Below the pieces are notes generated by a model. It was given only the letters and a program-made list of their open reading frames with translations. It did no database searches and had not been told where the DNA came from. A program made the position numbers and the translations under genes. Positions 30,674 to 39,997 of a stretch of DNA of 64,000 nt are shown one piece after another. Position 1 is the first letter of the stretch. The number at the start of each line of letters is the position of its first letter. The stretch comes from Candidatus Laterigemmans baculatus (GTDB lineage Bacteria; Planctomycetota; Planctomycetia; Pirellulales; Pirellulaceae): the NCBI RefSeq assembly GCF_010367455.1, contig NZ_WRPR01000112.1, positions 62,001 through 126,000 of the forward strand, given 5' to 3'.

Positions 30674-32413
30674 CTAATCGGCTTTTCCCGGTTTCGCATC
30701 GGGATGGCAATAGCAGCTCGCGACCGGAACCACGTCGGCTCGGGCCCAGGCCTGCTCGACCCGTGCGGCCAGCGCTTCGAGTTCGCTCGCTTTTTCCTGC
30801 CGCGTCGCCGCATCCAGCTCGTTTTGAGTGGCGAGCTGGGCTTCGAGCGACTGTTGCAACCCGAGCAGCGACCAGGCGTTGTTCGGGTGCCGCACCAAGT
30901 CCTCGCGGTAGACCTTCTCGGCTTCGGCAAACTGGCGGTCAGCCATCAGCAGGGCTCCGAGCGCGTGGCGGACCGGTTGCATCCAGCCGGGGGGCTCGTC
31001 GTAGCTAAGCGCCTCTTCGAGCGCCACCGCGTCCCGGAGCAAGGCGAACGCCCGCTCTCGGTCCCCCTCGCGGAACGCCAGTTCGCCAGCGGCCATCGTG
31101 GCAGCCACGGCGACGACATCGCGGGCCGAGTTGTTACCGACCTTCCACTCGTCGCTGAGCTCGGGGGCGATTTTTTTTAAGGCTTCGAGTTCTTCTTTGG
31201 CTTGGGGGATTTTGCCCAGGGCGGAAGAGGCTACCGAGCGGGCGAAGTGGCGCTCGGCCCGGCTCAGCAGCCGCCAGGCAGGGGGCTCGGGTTCAGCCAG
31301 AATCTCTTCCCACTTGCCGAACCGCAGTAGGACGTGCAGCCCGGTCGGCATGAATCCGTCGGCGATCACCACGTAGTCGCGAAGGAATTTTTCGGGGATC
31401 TGTTGCTCGATTTTTCTCGCCGCATCGAGGGCCGTCGCGTACCGTCCCTCCATCATCGCCGCGTAGGCCAGGAAGTGGATGTTGTGGAGGAAGTACAGGC
31501 TATAGAACTCGGGGGAAGGCGCCTTGGCGAAGTAGCGTTCATCGGCGGCGATCGCCCGCTCGTTCGCCGCCGCCGCGTCGCGATACCGCCCGGTGCGGAT
31601 GAAGATGTGCGAGGGCATGTGAACCAGGTGCCCGGAGCCGGGGACGAGACGCTCGGCCGCCGCGGTTCCGCGTTCCGGCCACGGCGAAGCCTCGATGGCG
31701 TGGATGTAAAAGTGGTTCGCACCGGGGTGCTGCGGCGCCTGGGCCAACGTCCGCTCCAGAACCGCCAAGATCTCCAGCACTCGGCCTTTCGGTTCCGCGT
31801 CGCCGGTCCAAAGGTCCCACGGCTGGAGGTTCATCAGCGACTCGGCGTACAGCGCTCCGACATCGGGATCGTTGGGAAAGCGATGCCAAACCCGCTCCAT
31901 CGCATCGGCGTAGCGCTGGTCGAGCGGCCCGCGATCCTCCGGAGCGGGCCAGGCATAGCGTGTGGCGACCGCTTCGACCAAACCCCGCTCGACCTCCGTT
32001 TCATCGTCCAGCGCCGCCACGGCCCGCTGGGCCGCCTGGTGGGCCAATCGGCTCTGCTCCTCGCCCATCTGCGGATTGTTGATGTGCAGGCCGCGCCCGT
32101 AGGCCGAACCCCAGAGGGCCATGGCGCAGTCCGGATCGAGCTCGGCGGCCCGCTCGAACGAGCGAATCGCCTCGTCGTGGTTGAAGCCATAGAGCAACTG
32201 GATCCCCTGGTCGAACCACTGCTGCGCTTCAGGGACCCGCGTCGTCACCGGCCTCGCATAGCCGCTGAAGCCGGGGTACAGCACCGCCGGGGGAGACGCC
32301 GCGGGAGACGGTTGAGCGGGATCTTGTGCGACGGTCGGTGGCGCTAAGCCAGCCAAGCAAAACGTGGTCGTCGCGCAGACGCGAAACCAATAGGACACTC
32401 GCCAACGAGACAT
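30674..32413 (-). CDS. Exported TPR protein
   Basis: The 579-residue product has a signal peptide (basic start, hydrophobic core, cleavage likely after VAQ near 30) and then tetratricopeptide-like units: WFDQGIQLLYGFNHDEAIRSFERAAELDPDCAMA near 60-95 is a classical TPR, followed by more degenerate ones near 240-330 (APQHPGANHFYIHAIEASPW) and 430-520. Related planctomycete proteins hold helix pairs with unknown ligands; peptide binding in the periplasm is a reasonable guess. The gene stands alone, with repeat elements on both sides (30555-30648 and 32484-32692). Confidence 0.78.
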   Translation of the reverse strand: MSRWRVSYWFRVCATTTFCLAGLAPPTVAQDPAQPSPAASPPAVLYPGFSGYARPVTTRVPEAQQWFDQGIQLLYGFNHDEAIRSFERAAELDPDCAMALWGSAYGRGLHINNPQMGEEQSRLAHQAAQRAVAALDDETEVERGLVEAVATRYAWPAPEDRGPLDQRYADAMERVWHRFPNDPDVGALYAESLMNLQPWDLWTGDAEPKGRVLEILAVLERTLAQAPQHPGANHFYIHAIEASPWPERGTAAAERLVPGSGHLVHMPSHIFIRTGRYRDAAAANERAIAADERYFAKAPSPEFYSLYFLHNIHFLAYAAMMEGRYATALDAARKIEQQIPEKFLRDYVVIADGFMPTGLHVLLRFGKWEEILAEPEPPAWRLLSRAERHFARSVASSALGKIPQAKEELEALKKIAPELSDEWKVGNNSARDVVAVAATMAAGELAFREGDRERAFALLRDAVALEEALSYDEPPGWMQPVRHALGALLMADRQFAEAEKVYREDLVRHPNNAWSLLGLQQSLEAQLATQNELDAATRQEKASELEALAARVEQAWARADVVPVASCYCHPDAKPGKAD

Positions 32414-32483
32414 CGCGTGCTCCTTGGAAATGAGATGATCGCGGCGCTGCGAAAAATCCTCAGCCCGAAGGGCTCGAACAGAA

Positions 32484-32692
32484 CAGCCCAGGGCAGAGCG
32501 TCGCGGCGAAGCCGCAGAGCGCCGCCCTGGGTATCGGAGCGCACCAGTGCGCCAAGCCCTGAAGGGGCGATACAGGCTCGGACGCGTGGAGCGGAGGTGT
32601 GTTTCGCCCTTTCAGGGCTTTTGGGTGCGCGGGACACGCGTGACCCAGGGCGTCGCTCTGCGGCGTTGCCGCGGCGCTGTGCCCTGGGCTGG
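32484..32692. repeat. Long inverted repeat (family F)
   Basis: Between 32414 and 32815 no gene is seen; most of the gap is one imperfect inverted repeat. The left arm starts CAGCCCAGGGCAGAGCGTCG and contains GCCCTGAAGGGGCGATACAG; the right arm contains CGCCCTTTCAGGGC and ends GCGCTGTGCCCTGGGCTGG. Arms are about 60-70 bases with the apex near 32585. A short family C piece lies at 32777-32795. Confidence 0.75.
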
Positions 32693-32815
32693 ATTGTTTG
32701 GGCCCCTGCGGGGCGGGAAGACTTGAGCAGAAGGCTACGCCCTCTCCACTTCGCCCAAAACTTGGCATTTTCGTCAGCCCTCCCGGGGGGAGGGTGACGC
32801 TGGTGGCGGTTGCCG

Positions 32816-35359
32816 CTACTCCGCTGGTTGGCTGGGACTGGTCCAGCGGATTTGGTCGCGGTTGAGTTTTGCTTCCCATTTTTTGATTCCCGCGGAGCGG
32901 CGGGCGGGCGTGTCGTAGTCGGCTCGGAAGTAGAGGCTGGTGCCAGTGATCTGGCGGAGCGTCTCGGTGGCAAGGGCCCGCACTGACATCGCGGGATGGT
33001 CGAGCATGGCCACGAGCGTGGCGTCGCCTCCCTCTTCGAGCTGGGTGTTGGAGAAGCCTTGCAGCAAACGCAGGACCTCATCGGCCGCTTCGCCTTCGAG
33101 CTCGCTCGCTGCCCGCGCGACGATTGCCGCCGACTGCGGGCCACGATCGACGAACTGGATGAGCGCGTCGACCAGCTCCGGCCAGTAGGTCCGCTGCGCG
33201 GCCCGGTTGAGCACGCCGCTAGGGCCGAAGTAACTGTCGGGCATGCCCAGGTTCAGCAGCGTGCGGGCGGCCAGGGCTGCCACTTCTTCCCGCCGGTAGC
33301 TGACAGCCTCGCGGAGCGCCAGCTCGACCGGTTTCTCCGTGGCCAGCAGTTCGACCAAGCCGCTGCGGGCGGTCGCTTCGATCGACGAGACGCTCTCCTC
33401 GGGCGGATCGAGCCACGCGGGGATGCTGCTCGGCACGTCCACTCGGCGCTCGCCGGCCGCAGTGATTCGGAGCCGCTCGCCGGTGGCCAGCGGGGTGGCC
33501 TGGTCGTCGCCGAGCGGAATCCACTCCAGGTCGCTCTGCGCCGACAGCAGGCTCAGCACCGCCGTGCTGTTGGCCGCAACGCCGGGATCGGTCCCGCTCG
33601 GACGGCGAAAGTCGACCGAGACCGCGGCCGTCGCCCCGGCTTCGCTGAGCGTCACGATGCCACTGCCGGCGGGGGTGGCCAAAAGGATCTCGACCGGGCC
33701 ATGGATGGAGGTGATCAGAAGGCGGCCAAAGTCGACCGTCACCGCTGGCAGTTCCTCCGCATTGCGGGAATCGACGCGGACGGCGGTCGGGCCGATGAGG
33801 GTGATTTCAGCGCCGGCATCGAGCGTGACGAGGCTGCGGAAAGTGGGGCTCGAGACGAGCACCGTGCCGCTCGCGATGTCACTGTCGGTGAAGAGGCGGC
33901 CCCAGATCCCGCTCTGGGGATCCTGGGTCAGCAGCAGCCCGCCGTCGTTCTCGATCCGACCGATCGCCCCGGCGGCATCCGCTTCGGCGGCCGCCGCATC
34001 GAGCATCGCCGAGGGGTCGAGCTCCGTCCCCTCTCCGTTGGATCCACTGGCCGAGGGGCGCGGCGAGGGACGCGGCGAGGGGACCGGGGGCGCTTCGGAA
34101 GTTGCTTCCGCCGCCGCGGGTTCCCCGACCGGAGCCGGAGGAGCCCCTTCGGTGACCTCCATCACGTCGGAGTCGGCGGGCCGGGACGCGGGGCGATCGG
34201 CAGTGGGGGGCTGTGAATCGCTCGGCACCGGCGGCGCCTCCGACGCGGGAGCCAGTGGCGGGGCTTCATCCGACTCGAGCGGTGCGTCGCTCGGCAGCGG
34301 CGGTGCGGCATCGGTGGCGGGAACCTCCAGCACGTCCGGTCCGGCGTCGCCGGGGAGCGGAGGGGCTTCGGAGGTGGGTGACTCGGAGGCGGGAGATTCG
34401 GAGGCGGGAGATGCGTCGGTGGGCAATTCGCTCGGCGGGGGCGGAGGTGCCGCGGGAGAGGCGACGATGCCCAGGTCGTCCTCCTGGGCGAGTTGCTGCT
34501 GATCGATCGCGTCGCCGGCGGGACGCCGCGCGAACGGCTCAAAGACGCGGGTGAGCACGAACAGGAACGCGGCGGTCAGTGCGAGCGAGACCAGCCAAGG
34601 AGCGATCCGCGAGGGGCGGCCGCCGGAGAGGAAGGGGCCCATCGCTTCGAGTGCTTCCCGCGAGCGGTCACCGGCCATCGCCGTCCGCGACAGGGGAGGC
34701 TGCGGCTCGTTCCGCTTGGGGCGACCGCGGTTCTTGCGAAGGGCGGCCGTCGCAGCGGCAAGCGTGGCATTCAGGTCGGCCGCCCGCGACGGCTTGGCGT
34801 CGACCGGGAGCTTCGTGGCGAGTGGGCCCGCCTCTTGCGGCAGGTCGGCTTCCTGCGGCAGCCGCGTCGTCGCGTCCGAGACCCCCGAATCGGCGGGCCC
34901 CACCGGCGTGATCGATCCGGCGGCCAGGGGAGCATCGGCCGCCGCCGCGTCGCCGGAACTCGCCGCCGACTCTCGATTCGGCCGCTGCGCGTAGATCCGC
35001 TGGCGCAGGGGACTCGGGACGACGGCCGGTTCGCCCAGCGCGATCGTCAGGATCTGGTGGCTGGCGGCGACCTCGGCTAGGTGCTCGTCCGAATCGATGC
35101 ACTGGCGTTCGACTTCCGCGGTCGCTTCGGCCGCGAGGGTGCTGTCGAGATACTCGGCGACCGCGTTCGCGTCATCGGTCGGGCCGACCGCGTTGGCCGA
35201 AGGGGCATCGATTTGTGGGTGGGACAGCAACCGCTCGATGCGGCGGACCAGTTCGCTGGCCAGGCTGCTTTGCTGGACTTTCTCACCGAGCGCCGCTTCG
35301 TCGGCCGGGTCGAGCGTATGGTCGAGGTAGGCGAGCAGGGTTCGCAGGGTCAGCCGCAT
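32816..35359 (-). CDS. Anti-sigma/FecR-like membrane protein with low-complexity linker and HEAT-like tail
   Basis: A protein of 847 residues from the ATG at 35359 (six residues upstream is an alternative). The N terminus (LRTLLAYLDHTLDPADEAAL) looks like the start of anti-sigma factors and other planctomycete regulators; a single transmembrane helix lies at about 245-265 (LVSLALTAAFLFVL). Outside the membrane is a long Pro/Ala/Ser/Glu-rich linker with repeated SPASE units at about 305-320, then a FecR-like beta region (FTDSDIASGTVLVSSP, AVTVDFGRLLITS), and a helical end with HEAT-like features. No partner sigma factor is adjacent. The function is inferred only from this organisation. Confidence 0.6.
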   Translation of the reverse strand: MRLTLRTLLAYLDHTLDPADEAALGEKVQQSSLASELVRRIERLLSHPQIDAPSANAVGPTDDANAVAEYLDSTLAAEATAEVERQCIDSDEHLAEVAASHQILTIALGEPAVVPSPLRQRIYAQRPNRESAASSGDAAAADAPLAAGSITPVGPADSGVSDATTRLPQEADLPQEAGPLATKLPVDAKPSRAADLNATLAAATAALRKNRGRPKRNEPQPPLSRTAMAGDRSREALEAMGPFLSGGRPSRIAPWLVSLALTAAFLFVLTRVFEPFARRPAGDAIDQQQLAQEDDLGIVASPAAPPPPPSELPTDASPASESPASESPTSEAPPLPGDAGPDVLEVPATDAAPPLPSDAPLESDEAPPLAPASEAPPVPSDSQPPTADRPASRPADSDVMEVTEGAPPAPVGEPAAAEATSEAPPVPSPRPSPRPSASGSNGEGTELDPSAMLDAAAAEADAAGAIGRIENDGGLLLTQDPQSGIWGRLFTDSDIASGTVLVSSPTFRSLVTLDAGAEITLIGPTAVRVDSRNAEELPAVTVDFGRLLITSIHGPVEILLATPAGSGIVTLSEAGATAAVSVDFRRPSGTDPGVAANSTAVLSLLSAQSDLEWIPLGDDQATPLATGERLRITAAGERRVDVPSSIPAWLDPPEESVSSIEATARSGLVELLATEKPVELALREAVSYRREEVAALAARTLLNLGMPDSYFGPSGVLNRAAQRTYWPELVDALIQFVDRGPQSAAIVARAASELEGEAADEVLRLLQGFSNTQLEEGGDATLVAMLDHPAMSVRALATETLRQITGTSLYFRADYDTPARRSAGIKKWEAKLNRDQIRWTSPSQPAE

Positions 35360-35490
35360 CGGAGCTTTCGGGGGCACGAGACATCGGGAGGCGGTTTCGA
35401 TTGGGACCGTTGTCCCTCTCTTTGATTAGTGCCGCGGAGGCTCCCGATCCGTGCAACAAATTTTCCGTTTTCCCCAAAAAGTATTTCCAC

Positions 35491-35904
35491 TCACTCCCGC
35501 CGCATCACGCGGTAGGCGAGCAGGCAGAAGGCGGAGATCTGGGCCGAAGCGAGCGTGATCGGGTCGAGGGCGCGGAGGTACACCATCAGCGTCGCCAGCA
35601 GCCACGTGCCCTGCCCAGCCGACTCCAGTTCCTCCTGACGACGGATCAGGTCGTTGATCGTTTTGCCGGGATCGGCGACCGGGAGCGGAGTGCCGTCGAT
35701 CCGCTTCCAAACCCCTTCCTCTTTCTTCCAGCCCGGCGGCCAAATTTCGCTCGGCCCGCTGCGTCGCTCCCAAGCCGGGTCGAGAACGACCTCGGAGCGG
35801 GAGGTCGAGGGAGCGGTCTCGGCCGCGAGCGGAACCGCCGCCAGGCCGGCGCCCAGCAGAGCGAGTCCCAGAGCCGAGGATCGAAGTGCAAGTGCCACGC
35901 GCAT
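35491..35904 (-). CDS. Small exported protein with a C-terminal membrane helix
   Basis: A 137-residue product with a good signal peptide (LALRSSALGLALLGAGLAAVPLAA) and a second hydrophobic segment near the end (ITLASAQISAFCLLAYRVM). Between them is a Trp/Glu-rich segment (PSEIWPPGWKKEEGVWKRID) and a likely short coiled coil (RRQEELESAGQ). No family recognised. It is 131 bases upstream of the large membrane protein on the same strand, so co-transcription is possible. Overlapping frames on either strand are less convincing. Confidence 0.6.
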   Translation of the reverse strand: MRVALALRSSALGLALLGAGLAAVPLAAETAPSTSRSEVVLDPAWERRSGPSEIWPPGWKKEEGVWKRIDGTPLPVADPGKTINDLIRRQEELESAGQGTWLLATLMVYLRALDPITLASAQISAFCLLAYRVMRRE

Positions 35905-35926
35905 CGAAGGGTTGGAGGAGAGGAGG

Positions 35927-35961
35927 GAGTACTGAGTACTGAGTACTGAGTACTGAGTACT
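35927..35961. repeat. Heptanucleotide tandem repeat (GAGTACT)5
   Basis: Five perfect copies of GAGTACT (35927-35961) followed by a broken sixth. A shorter related run (ACTGAGTACTGAGCACTGAG) is at 25181-25200 near the end of the GltS-like gene. The rest of the gap 35905-36353 shows no gene and no other structure. Confidence 0.9.
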
Positions 35962-36353
35962 GAGTGCAGGGGCCGGGCCACGGGTCGCGGAAGGACTCGG
36001 CCGAAGTTTCTGGGCTCTCGCCTAAGCCCTCTCGTCCCAACGCTTTACCTTCGCCCGGAGGGCTGTTGGCGGGAAGTCCGCCTGTTGCCTGCCCGCCCCA
36101 TTCCTCCGGGGGTGGTGGAGTTGCTGGGGAACGCGTGTGGCATTTTCGCCACACCGGCCACCCGGGGCGAGTGGGAGCGGTTCGGTTCGGGGCTGCGGTT
36201 TTTGCCGCTGGCGATTTGCCGCTCTGGCAATGGCAACCTAGGTTTGCTGCGGACAGCCGGAGCATCCGCCGTGGGCGGGTGTCACGGCGGTGACCCGGTG
36301 CTCGGTTCTCCCGCGCGCGATCCCCCGACTCTTTCTGCACTGCACGAGAACTC

Positions 36354-37262
36354 ATGTCGACTTTTGCTGAACCGATCACGTTGGACTCCGTTCTCACTTC
36401 CGCTCAGCTTCCCGCGTTGCCGCAGAGCGCGATCGCGCTGTTGCAGCTTTCCCAGCAGGGGGACAAGGGGCCCGCGGACTTCGCCAAGCCGATCGAAGCC
36501 GATGCGGGATTGATGGGTCAGGTGCTGCGGTTCGTCAACTCGTCGTACTTCGGTTTCAGCCGCGAGATCGGCAGCATTCAGCAGGCGATCACGCTCGTGG
36601 GCGTCCGCTCGATCACGAATTTTGCGCTCTGGAGTGCCGTCTTCAGTGTGATCCCGAATCCGAAGTTCGGTCGATTTGATTTGAAGGGGCTGTGGCAGGA
36701 CTCGTTGCGGCGGGCGCTGTTCGCGCGGCGGCTCGGCAAGGAGTTGAAGTTGCCTGAAGCGGAAGACTTGTTCGCCGGAGCGCTGCTGCAGGACATGGCG
36801 CTGCCGCTGCTGCTCAAGCAGCTGCCGGACGACTACGAACGGTTGATCGCCCGCCGCGAAGCCGAGGGCATGCGGCTCAGCTTGCTCGAGCGGGAGGCGT
36901 TTGGCTGGGACCATGCCGAAGCGGCGGCGGTCTTGGCGCGGAACTGGAAATTGCCGGAGTCGTTCGCCGAGCTGATCCAGAACCACACGCACCTCGAGCG
37001 GTTGCTGGCCGCTGGCACGGCCGCTCAGGGACCGGTCTGCGTCGCCCTGGCTTCGCTGTTGCCGAGCACGGTCGACCAGGCATGGCCCGAGCGGGCGATG
37101 CTGCTCGACGGCTTCGAGCGGCTCTCCGGCGAATCCGAAGCGAGCCTGCTCGGGTTGCTCGAAGAGACCGACGCCGCGGCGGTCGAATTCGCGCCGCTGC
37201 TGAAGCTGCCGACTCCCAAACGCTCCTTGGCCGAGCACTGGCGGACCGCCGGGGACTTGTGA
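36354..37262 (+). CDS. HDOD domain protein
   Basis: A 302-residue protein that is mostly one HDOD domain (related to the HD phosphohydrolase superfamily but without its metal residues). It starts LPALPQSAIALLQLSQ and has the typical core GLMGQVLRFVNSSYFGFSREIGSIQQAITLVGVRS at about 45-85. HDOD proteins act as non-catalytic signalling or scaffold modules, often with cyclic-di-GMP or two-component systems; no such gene is beside it here. The stop is at 37262 and the acyltransferase/ligase gene follows after 116 bases on the same strand. Confidence 0.88.
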   Translation: MSTFAEPITLDSVLTSAQLPALPQSAIALLQLSQQGDKGPADFAKPIEADAGLMGQVLRFVNSSYFGFSREIGSIQQAITLVGVRSITNFALWSAVFSVIPNPKFGRFDLKGLWQDSLRRALFARRLGKELKLPEAEDLFAGALLQDMALPLLLKQLPDDYERLIARREAEGMRLSLLEREAFGWDHAEAAAVLARNWKLPESFAELIQNHTHLERLLAAGTAAQGPVCVALASLLPSTVDQAWPERAMLLDGFERLSGESEASLLGLLEETDAAAVEFAPLLKLPTPKRSLAEHWRTAGDL

Positions 37263-37378
37263 GCCGACCTCCGCGGCCACTACCGTTATCGATTCGGGCG
37301 AGCCCCTCGAGTTGGGAGCTCGAGGGGCGCGAAGGGTTGACACAGCCTGGGTAACACGATTGCGGATGGCTCTCAGCG

Positions 37379-39709
37379 ATGGACTGGTGGATTGTAGGGG
37401 GGATCTTGCTGATCCTCGCGGTGCTGATCGCGGCGGTCGTCATCGGATTTTTCGTGTTCCCCCGCCGCACCGTGCGGGCGGTCTTCAAACCGCTGCTCTG
37501 GATGCTCTACCGCAAGCGGTTGGTGGGGCTCGAGAATCTGCCCCGCACCGGCGGCGCCTTTATCGTCGCCAATCACGTCTCCTGGATCGATGGGATCCTG
37601 ATCCTCTGGATGCTCCCGCGGAACGTGCGGTTCATCGTCGACGGCGGAAACTTCAACGGCGGATTTATGGAGCGGCTGGCCGGCGCGTTCGATACGATTT
37701 TGATGTCGCGGTCACCGAAATCGATCGGACGGGCTCTCAGGATGGGACGCGACGCGGTCCGCGATGGTGATCTGGTGGGGCTGTTCCCCGAAGGCACGTT
37801 GACCCGCAGCGGGATGTTTCAGGGTTTTCGTCCCGGGCTGTCGAAGATGCTCAAGGATCGTCCCGGGCCGGTCGTTCCGGTGTGGCTCGATGGGATGTGG
37901 GGCAGCATTTTCAGTTATTCCGAAGGCCGCTTCTTTCGCAAGTGGCCGCGGGACCCCCGCCGGATCCTGACGCTGCACATCGGCGAGCCGCTGCCGGCCG
38001 AGACGCCGCTGCCCCTCATTCGATCGCGGCTTGCCGCCCTCGGAGCTGAAGCGATGAAAGCACGATCCCAACGCACGCGAGTCCTTCCCCGCCGCCTTCT
38101 CCGCTCGTGGAAACGCCGCGGCAATCGGTTGAAGGCGGCCGATTCGACCAAGGTCGAAGTCAGCGGTCGCGAGCTGCTGCTGCGGACGCTGGTGCTCCGC
38201 CGCGTGCTCGCACGGGAGCATCTGGGCAACGATCAGTGCGTCGGACTCCTGCTGCCGCCGAGCGTTGCGGCCGTAGCGTCCAACGTCGCGCTCAGCTTCG
38301 ATCGTCGCGTCGCGGTCAATCTGAATTACACGGCGACCAGCGACACGCTCAACGCGTGCATCGCGACGGCCGGGATCCGCAAGGTGCTGACCAGCCGCAA
38401 GTTCATGGAGAAGTTCGATTTCCAGCTGGATGCCGAACTCGTCTACCTCGAAGACATCCGCCCGCAGGTTCGCAGGAGCGACAAACTCGCCGCCGCGGTG
38501 GCGACCTACGCCACTCCGAGTTGGTTGCTCGAACGGGTCCTCGGGCTGCAGAAGATCAAACCCGACGATCTGCTGACGATCGTCTTTACCTCCGGCAGCA
38601 CCGGCACCCCCAAAGGCGTGATGCTGTCGTACGCCAACATCGGTCACAACGTCGACGCGATCGACGGAGCGATCCGCTTGAACGACCAGGACGTGGTCCT
38701 CGGGATCCTGCCTTTCTTCCACTCGTTCGGATACTCGGTGACGCTCTGGGGAGCGATGACGCTGTCGCCGGCCGCCGTCTACCACTTCAACCCGCTCGAT
38801 GGCCGCACCGTGGGCAATCTCGCGGAACGCTACAAGGCGACGGTGCTGCTCGGCACGCCGACGTTCCTGCGGGGCTACCTCCGGCGGATTCCCAAGGAGC
38901 AGTTCGCGTGGCTCGACGTGGTCGTGGCCGGAGCGGAGAAAATGCCGCGGGACCTGTTCGAGGCCTTCGAAACTCGCTTTGGCGTCCGCCCGATCGAAGG
39001 CTACGGTGCGACGGAGCTGAGCCCGCTCGTCTCGGTCAACATTCCCCCCACGCGATCGCATGCCAAGTACCAGCCCGATCGCTGCGAAGGTTCGGTCGGT
39101 CGGCCCGTGGCGGGCGTCGCGGCTCGCATCGTCGATCCCGAAACGATGGAGGAGATCCCCGGCGACGCGCAGGAGGGGATGCTGATGATCAGCGGACCGA
39201 ACGTGATGCGGGGCTACATGGGGCGGCCCGATCTGACGGCGGAAGTGATTTTCGATGGCTGGTACCGGACCGGTGACATCGCCCGCATCGATAGCGATGG
39301 CTTCATCCATATCACCGGGCGGCAGAGCCGGTTCTCGAAGATCGGCGGCGAGATGGTTCCCCATCTTCGCGTCGAAGAGGAACTGCTGCGGCTGATTGCC
39401 GAGGGGGGCGAGCCGGAAGAGGGAGATGCCGAAGAGGGCGAACGCCCGCTGTTGGTGGTGACTTCGGTCGCCGACCAGCGGAAAGGGGAGCGGCTGATCG
39501 TGCTCCACCGGCCGATTTCCCAAACCCCCGAACAGCTCCGCGCCGGGCTGATCGCCGCCGGATTGTCGAACCTCTACCTGCCGGCGGTCGATGCCTTCTT
39601 TGAAGTCGAGGACGTGCCGTTGCTCGGCACCGGCAAGCTCGACCTCAAGGGAGCCCAGCAGCTGGCCGAGCAGCTCACGGCCGACCGAGGCGTCGCGCAG
39701 ACGGAATAG
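37379..39709 (+). CDS. Fused 1-acylglycerol phosphate acyltransferase and acyl-AMP ligase (Aas-like)
   Basis: The product of 776 residues resembles Aas: an N-terminal membrane helix, a PlsC-type acyltransferase domain with the motifs NHVSWID (HX4D) near 65 and FPEGT near 140, and a C-terminal AMP-forming ligase with FTSGSTGTPKGV near 405-416 and a YGATELSP adenylate motif near 545. Such fusions activate fatty acids to acyl-ACP and re-acylate lysophospholipids at the inner membrane. Domain order and length match the E. coli protein (about 719 residues). The gene appears to be monocistronic or to be read with the HDOD gene. Confidence 0.92.
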   Translation: MDWWIVGGILLILAVLIAAVVIGFFVFPRRTVRAVFKPLLWMLYRKRLVGLENLPRTGGAFIVANHVSWIDGILILWMLPRNVRFIVDGGNFNGGFMERLAGAFDTILMSRSPKSIGRALRMGRDAVRDGDLVGLFPEGTLTRSGMFQGFRPGLSKMLKDRPGPVVPVWLDGMWGSIFSYSEGRFFRKWPRDPRRILTLHIGEPLPAETPLPLIRSRLAALGAEAMKARSQRTRVLPRRLLRSWKRRGNRLKAADSTKVEVSGRELLLRTLVLRRVLAREHLGNDQCVGLLLPPSVAAVASNVALSFDRRVAVNLNYTATSDTLNACIATAGIRKVLTSRKFMEKFDFQLDAELVYLEDIRPQVRRSDKLAAAVATYATPSWLLERVLGLQKIKPDDLLTIVFTSGSTGTPKGVMLSYANIGHNVDAIDGAIRLNDQDVVLGILPFFHSFGYSVTLWGAMTLSPAAVYHFNPLDGRTVGNLAERYKATVLLGTPTFLRGYLRRIPKEQFAWLDVVVAGAEKMPRDLFEAFETRFGVRPIEGYGATELSPLVSVNIPPTRSHAKYQPDRCEGSVGRPVAGVAARIVDPETMEEIPGDAQEGMLMISGPNVMRGYMGRPDLTAEVIFDGWYRTGDIARIDSDGFIHITGRQSRFSKIGGEMVPHLRVEEELLRLIAEGGEPEEGDAEEGERPLLVVTSVADQRKGERLIVLHRPISQTPEQLRAGLIAAGLSNLYLPAVDAFFEVEDVPLLGTGKLDLKGAQQLAEQLTADRGVAQTE

Positions 39710-39713
39710 ACTT

Positions 39714-39990
39714 TGAGCCGTAGGCGCTAGCCTCGGGCCCCTTAAGCCGTAGGCGCTAGCCTCGGGCCTCGCGGCGGTGCGTTTTCCGCTGCAGGATCTG
39801 CCGTTCGTCCGGTCATCAGCCGCCACGCGCTAGCCCGGATTATTCATCAGCCGCCGGGCGCTAGCCCCCGGTTCCCGAAAACGCCGTGAGAACCGGACGC
39901 AAGAAGCGTGGCGGCTGATCGAGAAGTCGGGCTACCGCGCGCCGTCGGCTGCAGAACCCGCGGTTAGCGCCGTCGGCTCAGGGTTTTCTG
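39714..39990. repeat. Composite repeat cluster (families B and A)
   Basis: Two B left ends in tandem (TAGGCGCTAGCCTCGGGCC) lie at 39714-39768, a nested family A composite at 39816-39919, and a B right end at about 39950-39975 followed by GGGTTTTCTGACGGG, which matches the terminal repeat of the element at 55171-55298. No gene is present. Confidence 0.75.
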
Positions 39991-39997
39991 ACGGGAG

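Noticed and set aside
32460-32879. A 139-codon minus-strand frame in the gap after the large membrane protein
   Set aside because: It translates a long inverted repeat and has a composition unlike any protein.
35426-36397. A 323-codon frame over the small exported protein and upstream gap
   Set aside because: It reads through the heptamer repeat and low-complexity DNA; the frame at 35491-35904 has a proper signal peptide.
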